From: a virus
IMG/VR virus record: IMGVR_UViG_3300034102_000510
Location: 1 to 22,966 of that record
DNA: 22,966 nucleotides
Reading direction: 5' to 3' (one strand)
Position numbers and translations under genes: made by a program. The notes below the pieces were generated by a model. It made no database searches, was not told the origin of the DNA, and worked only from the letters and a program-made list of their open reading frames with translations. Below are positions 14,893-21,362 of the stretch, piece by piece (position 1 is the first letter of the stretch; every line of letters starts with the position of its first letter).

Positions 14893-16530
14893 ATGCCTAC
14901 ATTGGTTAAGAACGCGGACCTCACAGTGTCCTTAGTGGTTACAGGGGCCAACTTCGCCTCTCACATGACTGTGCAGATAGATCGGATGAAGGTGCCGTAC
15001 ACGGAGTTCATCAACTCTGGTGAGTTCAGGTCGAACAACTTCGACCAATCAAGGTACGCCGAAGGTGTTCACCTCGTCAGAGTTGGCAGTAGTGCTTACT
15101 GGTCCAATGAGGTGCCCTTTACCATCGGCTCCGTAACCTCACCGCCTGTCGCTCCTGTGTTGAACTCACTCACTCCGTCGCAGATCGACCCGCCCGCAAC
15201 TGACCCGACCAAGATCACCCTCACAGGACTGAACTTCGCCGCAGGCTGCGGGGCCTACTTCGATGGCGTGGCTGTTCCGACAACCATCATCAGCAACTCG
15301 ACTGCGGAGATCCTGGTCCCCGCCTCGATGCTGCCTGGGAACTCGGCGCATACGGTCAAGATCGGATACGTCTCGCAGGGCATCTGGTCGAACGAGAAGG
15401 TGTTCATCGTTACCCCGCCGCCGCCGTTCATTTCTTCGCTGTCGCCAGTCACAATCACTAGCGCGCAGGCTGCCGATGGGGAGACTGTCACGATCACTGG
15501 CGGTAACTTCCTGACCGCCCCGACCGTGGCTGTCGATGGTGTCAGCAAGGCTTCTACGTTCGTGTCGGCGAGTTCAATCACCGTTGCACTGGCCGCTGCT
15601 GACCTGGCAACTGGCGACCACACCGTCAAGGTGACTAACACCGACGGCAAGTCCAGCAACGTGATGACGCTGACTGTGGAGCCGCCTGCCCCGCCTGCTG
15701 ACCCGACCCTGACCAGCCTGACCCCCGCGTCGATCAACCGTCAGATGATGGCTGACCCGACCATCGTGGTGTTGAAGGGCACTAACTTCCGTGACGGCAT
15801 GGTTGCCAAGATCGACGGAGGCGCGGCCCTGCGCTCACTGACGTTCGTGTCGGCCACGGAGATGCACCTGTCTGTGCCGCGCTCACTGGTTTCGACTGCT
15901 AAGACGTACACCGTCGAGGTCGGTATGACGGGGGAGACGTTCACGGCGTCGAAGAACCTGGTCGTGACCGCCGTGAACCCGACGATGGTGTCCGTTACGC
16001 CTGCTGCTCCCGCTTGGGAGTCCATCACCGACCCGATGGTGGTCACCCTCGCTGGAACGCAGTTCACCCCGAACATGACCGTGACCCGCACGGGTACTTC
16101 GGTGCCGTTCACGTTCGTGTCAGCGACCAGCGCCACGGTGTCCCTGCCGAAGTCGCAGTACGCCCCGTTCACGGCCTACGAGTTCAAGGTTGGCGTCCCC
16201 GCTAACTCGGTCCTGTCGAATGGCCGCACGGTGTCTGTCGCCCACGCCAAGCCGAACCTGACCTCTGCCACCCCGAACTCGGGTGTCACGGGTGGCACGG
16301 TTGCCGTGACATTCGCTGGCACGCTGTTCGCCTCTGGCCTCAAGGTGTACCTCGATGGCACCGATGTCGGAGCCGCTACTGGCGTCACCTCGACTGCTGC
16401 TTCGTTCAACCTGAACCTGGCGACTGTCGCCGCTGGCGCTCACACGCTGGCTGTCGGCTACTCGGACGCGAAGTCGAACACTGTGCCGTTCACGGTCGCT
16501 GCTGCTGACGCACCCGTGGTGACGGCCTAA
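14893..16530 (+). CDS. Minor tail protein made of six IPT/TIG Ig-like repeats
   Basis: A 545-residue protein built almost entirely of immunoglobulin-like IPT/TIG units. The ATG at 14893 follows GAAGGAAACT. Repeat starts are near residues 5, 89, 177, 271, 363 and 454, a period of about 90. Each of repeats 2-6 opens with a phrase like LTSLTPASI, then [T/A]xTGxNF (LTGLNF, ITGGNF, LKGTNF, LAGTQF, FAGTLF), a VDG/FDG turn and an AHTVKIGY-like closing strand. Three repeats share the DNA string ACGTTCGTGTC (15556, 15841, 16111), coding TFVS, which suggests recent internal duplication. It probably forms a stalk or surface adhesin at the tail tip. IPT repeats bind glycans or act as spacers in other systems; no ligand can be inferred here. 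Confidence 0.82.
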   Translation: MPTLVKNADLTVSLVVTGANFASHMTVQIDRMKVPYTEFINSGEFRSNNFDQSRYAEGVHLVRVGSSAYWSNEVPFTIGSVTSPPVAPVLNSLTPSQIDPPATDPTKITLTGLNFAAGCGAYFDGVAVPTTIISNSTAEILVPASMLPGNSAHTVKIGYVSQGIWSNEKVFIVTPPPPFISSLSPVTITSAQAADGETVTITGGNFLTAPTVAVDGVSKASTFVSASSITVALAAADLATGDHTVKVTNTDGKSSNVMTLTVEPPAPPADPTLTSLTPASINRQMMADPTIVVLKGTNFRDGMVAKIDGGAALRSLTFVSATEMHLSVPRSLVSTAKTYTVEVGMTGETFTASKNLVVTAVNPTMVSVTPAAPAWESITDPMVVTLAGTQFTPNMTVTRTGTSVPFTFVSATSATVSLPKSQYAPFTAYEFKVGVPANSVLSNGRTVSVAHAKPNLTSATPNSGVTGGTVAVTFAGTLFASGLKVYLDGTDVGAATGVTSTAASFNLNLATVAAGAHTLAVGYSDAKSNTVPFTVAAADAPVVTA

Positions 16531-16571
16531 CCCACGACCGCCCTCATCCAGCCCGACTTAAGGGAGTACGA

Positions 16572-17090
16572 ATGGCAAGCAACTACCCAGCAGGTTACGA
16601 CAACCTGAATAACCCCACAGCAGGCGACCCGCTGGACTCTCTTCAAGTCCCTCACGCCGAACAGCATGCGAATGCAAACAACGCGGTGGAGTCCATTCAG
16701 CAGGTGCTCGGCACAAACCCGCAGGGGCGTTTCCCCACCGTTCGCGATCGCCTCGCCGCCATCGAGGGTACGGGCGATGAGGGCAACAAGATCACGCATC
16801 TGACCGACCTTTGGGACGTGGATGTAACTGACCCCGTCACTGACGGTGCTCTCCTCACCTACGACGCAACCGCTGAAAGTTGGGTGGCTGGGTCAGCAGG
16901 TGAGGCAGCGCCCTCAGCACTCGGTGACCTGTCGGATGTCACTCTGACAGACCCGCAGGTTGGTGATGTCCTCACGTGGGACGGTACCGCGTGGGTAGAA
17001 GGTGCAGGCGCGAAGGGGTACACGGTCAGTGATCGTGTACCGACCGCAAGCGATGGTTCCGACGGGGACATGTGGGTGACGCTGCCGTGA
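16572..17090 (+). CDS. Tail fibre/tip adaptor with two 42-residue repeats
   Basis: A 172-residue protein; AAGGGAG precedes the ATG. The opening MASNYPAGYDNLNNPTAGD, followed by a short helix (AEQHANANNAVESIQQVLG), is a common start of actinophage tail fibre proteins and probably trimerises. Two tandem repeats follow at about 74-106 and 116-146: LTDLWDVDVTDP...LLTYDATAESWV and LGDLSDVTLTDP...VLTWDGTAWV. The protein stops at SDGDMWVTLP, a phrase that in many fibre proteins continues into further sequence. Here the next gene begins in a GTGA overlap with KNAGEW, so the two may work as one fibre made from two chains. Confidence 0.75.
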   Translation: MASNYPAGYDNLNNPTAGDPLDSLQVPHAEQHANANNAVESIQQVLGTNPQGRFPTVRDRLAAIEGTGDEGNKITHLTDLWDVDVTDPVTDGALLTYDATAESWVAGSAGEAAPSALGDLSDVTLTDPQVGDVLTWDGTAWVEGAGAKGYTVSDRVPTASDGSDGDMWVTLP

Positions 17091-17881
17091 CAAGTGCAAT
17101 CCGAGTGAAGAATGCTGGCGAATGGGTACAGGTGTATCCGCATCCGCCGCTACCTATAGCACCCGTGCTGACGGCGACAGGAGTCGGTAATGGCATCAGT
17201 CTGACTTGGACTGCTGGCACAGTGGCAGCGGGCTCGATCGGGTCTTATGAGGTCGAGAACGTTCCCGTGCCGTACAACGAGGCGACTGGCGGCACGATGA
17301 CTACCTACACCTCTGATGGCAGGAAGTTCGCTCGGCACACCTTCACCGCCAACGGCTCCCTCAATGTCGTCAAAAGCCCTAACCCGTTCTACGTCTACCT
17401 GATCGGCGGCGGAGGCGGCGGAGGCAAGAACGGCTTTGACGGCGGTGGCCCCCATGGCGGCGGCAAGGGTGGTGGCGGTGGCTACTACATTGGCGAAGCG
17501 GTTGGCGTTGCCATTGGGGCTGCGACCATCACGGTAGGTGCTGGCGGCTCTGCTGGCACTGCCCACGCTGGCGGCCCTGGCGGCGACTCGATTGCCCTTG
17601 GATTCACTTCTGGCGGCGGCGGTTACGGCGCGTGGGGCCAGGATGCAATCACGGGCGGCGATGGCCGACCTGGCGTACCTGCTCCCGCCGCTAACGGCGG
17701 CAACGGTGGCGGCAACAATCACCCGCAGACCAGCCCTTGCACAGGCAAGCAGGCCGCACTTGGGCTGGCAACAACCGTTGGCGAAGGTGGCGCAGGTGGC
17801 GCGCCAGACGGAGGGCAAGCCTCCATTCCTGGTCAGGCTGGCAATGCTGGCGCAGTTGTCGTGGAGTACGAGGTGGCCTAA
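17087..17881 (+). CDS. Glycine-rich tail fibre protein A with the N-terminal half of an FN3 domain
   Basis: A 264-residue protein; GTG 17087 overlaps the previous stop (GTGA) with GGTGA 7 bases upstream. Residues 5-12 are RVKNAGEW. Residues about 22-56 (APVLTATGVGNGISLTWTAG to GSIGSYEV) are the first strands of a fibronectin type III domain that then stops short. At 62-69 PYNEATGG opens a glycine-rich fibre module: a strand region, VYLIGGGGGGG from about 105, Gly-rich loops to about 250, and the closing AGAVVVEYEVA. The module resembles the glycine-rich domain found at tips of many phage fibres. The missing second half of the FN3 domain is at the start of the next gene. Confidence 0.75.
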   Translation: MTSAIRVKNAGEWVQVYPHPPLPIAPVLTATGVGNGISLTWTAGTVAAGSIGSYEVENVPVPYNEATGGTMTTYTSDGRKFARHTFTANGSLNVVKSPNPFYVYLIGGGGGGGKNGFDGGGPHGGGKGGGGGYYIGEAVGVAIGAATITVGAGGSAGTAHAGGPGGDSIALGFTSGGGGYGAWGQDAITGGDGRPGVPAPAANGGNGGGNNHPQTSPCTGKQAALGLATTVGEGGAGGAPDGGQASIPGQAGNAGAVVVEYEVA

Positions 17882-18642
17882 TGACTATTGACAACGTTGG
17901 CAACGTACTTGCCAAGACATACACAAGCCTCACGCCTGGCACTTCCTACGCCTATCGCGTGCGCGCAGTGTCCGCTGAGGGCAGGCGCTCCGCCTGGTCG
18001 AACGTCGCTGTAGCAACAGCACTGGAACCGTACAACGCGGCGACTGGTGGCACTGTGACCGACGTTACGAACTACAACGGCACGGGCCAGAAGTGGCGCG
18101 TCCACAGGTTTACGGGGAACGGCACGTTCACCGTGTCTACGGCGGCGCAACCGTTCCGCGTGTTTGTTTGTGGTGGCGGCGGCGCGGGCGGCGGCGCTGA
18201 TAATGCAAGGCACTCCCAAGGCGGAGAAGGCGCCTACTCCCTTACCAACGACAGTAAGGCGATTCCTGTCGGCGCCCATAGCGTCGTGGTGGGCGCTGGC
18301 GGCGCTCCTGTCGGTTGGGGCTACGCGGGTGAACGTGGCGGCACAGGAGGAACGTCAAACCTTGGCAGCGTCGCAACGGCTCAGGGCGGGCTCGGCGGGT
18401 ACTTCCCGTCGGCTGGTGAACCTGGCACGGGCCGCAACGTGACCTCCACAATCTCGGGCGCGTCGGTGACCTACTGCCAAGGCGGCGCGGGTATGGGATG
18501 GCCGCAACCAGCAAGCCCGCCCGCGAACAGCGGCACTGGAGGGCATTCCGGCTACACCACAGCGGGCGGCGCTCCCGGCTCGGGATACCAAGGCGGCGGC
18601 GGCGCGACGGGTGTCGTCATCGTCGCGTATCGAATCGGATAA
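17881..18642 (+). CDS. Glycine-rich tail fibre protein B starting with the C-terminal half of an FN3 domain
   Basis: A 253-residue protein. Its ATG shares the last base of the preceding TAA (TAATG), and GAGG at 17870-17873, inside the last codons of gene A, is its probable ribosome binding site. Residues 1-47 (VLAKTYTSLTPGTSYAYRVR, AVSAEGRRSAWSNVAV) are the last strands of an FN3 domain with no first half. PYNAATGG at 50-57 opens a glycine-rich module like that of gene A, ending TGVVIVAYRIG. The sequence could be the displaced C-terminal part of an original FN3-glycine-rich fibre gene. Whether it is translated and assembled cannot be told from sequence, but the frame is intact. Confidence 0.72.
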   Translation: MTIDNVGNVLAKTYTSLTPGTSYAYRVRAVSAEGRRSAWSNVAVATALEPYNAATGGTVTDVTNYNGTGQKWRVHRFTGNGTFTVSTAAQPFRVFVCGGGGAGGGADNARHSQGGEGAYSLTNDSKAIPVGAHSVVVGAGGAPVGWGYAGERGGTGGTSNLGSVATAQGGLGGYFPSAGEPGTGRNVTSTISGASVTYCQGGAGMGWPQPASPPANSGTGGHSGYTTAGGAPGSGYQGGGGATGVVIVAYRIG

Positions 18643-18650
18643 GGAGCAGT

Positions 18651-19418
18651 GTGGGTATCTACATCAAAGAAGCGGGCGAGTGGCAGGAGATCGGCCCCGC
18701 TAACCCGCCGAGCGTCAAGCAGAAGATGATCGGCAGCGGCGGAACCACGTCGTTTGTGTTCATCAACGATGTCCTTCACGCACTCCATGTTTTCAAGGCC
18801 AACTCATCGTTCATCTGCACCGCAGCGGGATCGGTCGAGTACGTCGTTGTAGGTGGCGGCGGTAACGGCGGAGCGTGGGCTGGCGGCGGTGGCGGAGGTG
18901 TTCTCACGGGAACCAAGGCGCTCACCCCCCAGACATACAACATCGTCATCGGTGCACCAGGCGCAGACACCACGTTCGCTGGCCTCACAGGCGGCGGCGG
19001 CGGTGGAGGTGGCGGCGGCACTGGTCGAGCCACTAACGGTTCTGGCGGTGGTGGTGCGTACCTGGACGGTGCTGGCGGTGGAACCGCTGGCGGCGGTGCA
19101 GGCAGTGGTGCTGGTAAGGCTGGCGGGGTTGGCGGTCAAGGTGCCGACTACGGCGGTAACGGCGCGGGCGGCGGTGGTGGCGGCGCTGGCGGTGTCGGTG
19201 GCAACTTCGGCTACCGAGGTGGCGGCGCTGGCGGTGTTGGCCTCGAAAGCCTGATCACAGGAACCGCGCTCATCTTCGGTCGAGGTGGAGACGGGGCGTG
19301 CCCGAATGAAGCAGGCCAAGGACTCCGCTCACCAGAAGCCAACAGTGGCGGTGGTGGCTCGGGTCGGGCTACTGGTGGCGCAGCAGGCGTCGTCATTATT
19401 CGTTATCCAGTCGAGTAG
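18651..19418 (+). CDS. Glycine-rich tail fibre protein C
   Basis: A 255-residue protein; AAGGAG (18641-18646) precedes GTG 18651. The frame extends further upstream, but that part lies inside gene B. Residues 1-12 (MGIYIKEAGEWQ) correspond to the RVKNAGEW start of gene A. There is no FN3 segment: a short linker (GPANPPSVKQ) leads to a strand region (VLHALHVFKANSSFICTAAG) and then a very glycine-rich body from about residue 66 (EYVVVGGGGNGG), closing AAGVVIIRYPVE. The G-rich sequence makes long proline-rich antisense frames that are not genes. It is probably a third receptor-binding or tip-decoration module. Confidence 0.75.
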   Translation: MGIYIKEAGEWQEIGPANPPSVKQKMIGSGGTTSFVFINDVLHALHVFKANSSFICTAAGSVEYVVVGGGGNGGAWAGGGGGGVLTGTKALTPQTYNIVIGAPGADTTFAGLTGGGGGGGGGGTGRATNGSGGGGAYLDGAGGGTAGGGAGSGAGKAGGVGGQGADYGGNGAGGGGGGAGGVGGNFGYRGGGAGGVGLESLITGTALIFGRGGDGACPNEAGQGLRSPEANSGGGGSGRATGGAAGVVIIRYPVE

Positions 19419-19429
19419 GAGATTCGCAA

Positions 19430-19648
19430 ATGAACGTTGCACGCATCAAGGACGGAGTCGTCGTCAACATCGAGGTTGCCGATGAAGAGTGGGTCGCCGC
19501 TAACAACGGCATCGATGGTTACGAGTTCATCGAGTCCACTGAGGAAATGCCCGCGCACATCGGTCTCTCATGGGAACCGATCAGTGGCTTCGAGCAGCCC
19601 TATGTTGCACCAGTCGATCCGCCTACGGAGCCTACTGAGGCAGCATGA
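19430..19648 (+). CDS. Small tail-region protein, unknown function
   Basis: A 72-residue acidic protein opening MNVARIKDGVVVNIEVADEE, a phrase recurring in small proteins encoded beside phage tail fibre genes (pattern: ARIxxGxVVNxxxAD). The middle has GYEFIESTEEMPAHIGLSW and the end is Pro/Glu-rich (PPTEPTEAA). AGGAG precedes the ATG. It could be a fibre-associated chaperone or a small tip component. No catalytic motif is present. Confidence 0.68.
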   Translation: MNVARIKDGVVVNIEVADEEWVAANNGIDGYEFIESTEEMPAHIGLSWEPISGFEQPYVAPVDPPTEPTEAA

Positions 19649-19902
19649 TGTCTCGCCGTCTCACCAATCAACTTCTCGACCAGACGGTACAGGCCGCGCG
19701 AATTGCTGCGGTCGACCAAACGGTCGTACTGCGCTACGGAACTGTCACAGCAGTTGACCCCACCAGCAAGACACTCTCTTGCGAGGTCGGGGGCACGGTG
19801 ATCCGTGGCGTGCCTCACATGGCGTCCTACACGCCAGCAGTCAACGACGTCGTGTGGCTTCTGCATCAGAACTCGCAACTCGTCGCAATCGGTAAGCGCT
19901 AA
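19648..19902 (+). CDS. Small OB-fold-like minor tail protein
   Basis: An 84-residue protein. Two ATG codons stand in tandem (19645, 19648); the second is chosen because GAGG (19637-19640) is 7 bases upstream and it makes a TGATG overlap. After an N-terminal helix (TNQLLDQTVQAARIA) comes a compact beta pattern: LRYGTVTAVDPTSKTLSCEV, GGTVIRGVPHMASYTPAVND, VVWLLHQNSQLVAIGKR. The G-x-V-x-x-V-D-P ... Y-x-P-x-V-x-D-x-V-x-L ... IGK order is that of small OB-fold tail-tip proteins in actinophages. Function is inferred only from fold and place. Confidence 0.7.
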   Translation: MSRRLTNQLLDQTVQAARIAAVDQTVVLRYGTVTAVDPTSKTLSCEVGGTVIRGVPHMASYTPAVNDVVWLLHQNSQLVAIGKR

Positions 19903-19911
19903 GGAGCCCTC

Positions 19912-20175
19912 ATGCCACAGCAGTACACCCCGTCGGGATCATCCCAGTCGTACACGATTCCCGAGTATGGCGACATCGTCGACGGTGAGACCGTCTTCCG
20001 CACTTACAGCGAAGACGTGGATCGCGCAGTGCAGACTCGCATCGGTAGCGCCGACGCCAGTGTCACTCAAGCGTCCACAAACCTCGCAGTGCTGCGCAAC
20101 ATCACCGTGTCGACTGCCGCGCCAGCGGGCAATACGGTCGGTATGGACGGCGACATCTGGTTCGTGTACGTCTGA
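19912..20175 (+). CDS. Short fibre adaptor ending in DGDIW
   Basis: An 87-residue protein; AAGGAG precedes the ATG. It begins MPQQYTPSGSSQSYTIPEYG and has an acidic helical middle (GETVFRTYSEDVDRAVQTRI). After TVSTAAPAGNTVGMDGDIWF it ends VYV. Its end matches that of the 16572-17090 protein (SDGDMWVTLP). As there, the next gene starts in an overlap (TGATG) with repeated KxxGxW segments. It is probably a second, shorter copy of the same fibre-adaptor design. Confidence 0.7.
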   Translation: MPQQYTPSGSSQSYTIPEYGDIVDGETVFRTYSEDVDRAVQTRIGSADASVTQASTNLAVLRNITVSTAAPAGNTVGMDGDIWFVYV

Positions 20176-20771
20176 TGGCGGCATCGAAGATCAAGGCTGC
20201 GGGGCAGTGGCATGACACTGCGAATGCGTTCGTCAAGGTCGACGGTGTCTGGCGGACCGTTACCGCGTCGTACGTGAAGACCCCTGGCGGCTGGGGACAG
20301 GGCACCATCGGGCAGCCGCCTGCAGCACCCGTGATGAAGCACACTGCGACGGGCAAGTTCACCATCCAGAATTACGACGCCACGCTCGCGTACACGACTG
20401 TGCGAGTAGCAGGCGGCGGCACTGCTTCCCGCAGCGGAGCGGTCGTAACACTGTCGGATGTCAATGCACGGTTCAGCATCACTGCTGGGTATGCGGCGTC
20501 CTCTCCGCAGTCTGGCCTCGGGTACTTCGAGCGCAAGGCGTACACCTACACCGACGGCGGTCAGTCGTGTTCCCCGAACTGTCGCCCCATCTCAGGTAAC
20601 TGTTTCAATGGCACAGGTTCGTGCCAGGGAGACGGTTCGTGTGGGGCTGACGGCACCATCTGCTGCGGTGGATCAATGGGCTCTACCTGCACTGACAACC
20701 CTGACATCAAGGACAACTACGGCCCGCAAGGCTACGTCGATCAATTCGGAGAGTGGGCAAAGACGGTATGA
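20175..20771 (+). CDS. Tail tip protein with KxxGxW repeats and an eight-cysteine segment
   Basis: A 198-residue protein starting in a TGATG overlap. The N-terminus has three short repeats: KIKAAGQW, FVKVDGVW and YVKTPGGW. Residues about 55-120 are Ig-like (TGKFTIQNYDATLAYTTVRV, GAVVTLSDVNARFSITAG). From 132 to 172 there are eight cysteines with spacing C-x3-C-x6-C-x6-C-x5-C-x6-CC-x7-C, among Gly, Ser and Asp. The protein ends VDQFGEWAKTV. The Cys-rich part could be a small disulfide knot or a metal site on the outside of the tail tip. I recognise no named family for it. Confidence 0.7.
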   Translation: MAASKIKAAGQWHDTANAFVKVDGVWRTVTASYVKTPGGWGQGTIGQPPAAPVMKHTATGKFTIQNYDATLAYTTVRVAGGGTASRSGAVVTLSDVNARFSITAGYAASSPQSGLGYFERKAYTYTDGGQSCSPNCRPISGNCFNGTGSCQGDGSCGADGTICCGGSMGSTCTDNPDIKDNYGPQGYVDQFGEWAKTV

Positions 20772-21094
20772 ACATGACAATCCCCCGAGGGGCGAACCTC
20801 ATTCTCGAGTTCGAGTTGCCATTCACTGACCCGCCCGAGTCAACCGTGCACCTGAACACTAAGGGTGAGGAACTTGCGTTCTCACACTACGGTGAACTCG
20901 TAGCGTCGCTAGACCGCGTCAACAACGCCGACGTGCTCAAACTCATGCACTACAACTCGAAGTGGTGGATCAGATACGAGAGCCCCGTGCCCTCGTTCCT
21001 CCCAGACGGTGTGTCCGAGTACGAGTTCATTGTCGTAGGGATGGACGACGAAGTGGTGATGCAGGAGTCAGGCACGGTGACCATCGATGGCTAA
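20768..21094 (+). CDS. Small beta-rich hypothetical tail protein
   Basis: A 108-residue protein. ATG 20768 overlaps the preceding stop by ATGA and is favoured over the open frame from 20753. Strands dominate: MTIPRGANLILEFELPFTDP, a middle with LAFSHYGELVASLDRVNN, then WWIRYESPVPSFLPDGVSEY and FIVVGMDDEVVMQESGTVTI. No family is recognised. The context (end of the fibre block, continuous overlaps) suggests a structural or assembly role. Confidence 0.65.
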   Translation: MNMTIPRGANLILEFELPFTDPPESTVHLNTKGEELAFSHYGELVASLDRVNNADVLKLMHYNSKWWIRYESPVPSFLPDGVSEYEFIVVGMDDEVVMQESGTVTIDG

Positions 21095-21293
21095 GACAAG
21101 CCCAATCGACCTACTGCGTCCGTCGGTGCCGCGCAGCATGGAGGAGACGGCTCTAACCCGTCTCAACATCTGCAATGGCTGCGACCGTCTGCACGCCAGG
21201 ATTTGCGGAGAGTGCAAGTGCTTCATGCCGATGAAGGTGAAGTTGGCACACGCAGAGTGCCCCATCGGCAAGTGGGGCGAAGAGTCCATCTAG
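21087..21293 (+). CDS. Small zinc-ribbon-like protein
   Basis: A 68-residue protein whose ATG lies 8 bases inside the end of the previous gene. Cysteines at 29, 32, 40, 43, 45 and 58 form CNGC, CGECKC and a late ECPIGKW. The RLNIC..C....C..C.CFMPMKVKLAHAxCPIGKW layout is a known short phage protein type, also seen in tailed cyanophages and T4-like phages, of unassigned role. It probably binds zinc. It is the last gene before a terminator. Confidence 0.75.
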   Translation: MAKTSPIDLLRPSVPRSMEETALTRLNICNGCDRLHARICGECKCFMPMKVKLAHAECPIGKWGEESI

Positions 21294-21311
21294 CCCCACC
21301 GCGTCACCAGT

Positions 21312-21337
21312 AGAGCCTCGCCCATCGGCGGGGCTCT
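21312..21337 (+). terminator. Intrinsic terminator before the lysis genes
   Basis: AGAGCCTCGCC (21312-21322) pairs with 21327-21337 over 11 positions with one G-T pair; the loop is CATC. TCCATTTTC follows, with a T4 run. This is the best classical terminator in the window and separates tail genes from lysis genes. Confidence 0.85.
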
Positions 21338-21362
21338 TCCATTTTCAGGCTAAGGAGTCCTC

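Noticed and set aside
17072-17090. Programmed -1 frameshift fusing the 16572 fibre gene to glycine-rich gene A
   Set aside because: No slippery heptamer is found in the overlap, and a GTGA restart with an upstream GGTGA explains expression better.
17737-17881. Upstream extension of gene B inside gene A (start at 17737)
   Set aside because: The extension is Trp/Arg-rich out-of-frame sequence from glycine codons; ATG 17881 with GAGG and the TAATG overlap is preferred.
18776-19033. Minus-strand ORF with a long proline run
   Set aside because: It is the complement of GGC/GGT-rich glycine codons in fibre gene C.
16572-20771. Diversity-generating retroelement or invertible fibre cassette
   Set aside because: No reverse transcriptase, adenine-biased template repeat, invertase gene or inverted crossover site is seen in the window.
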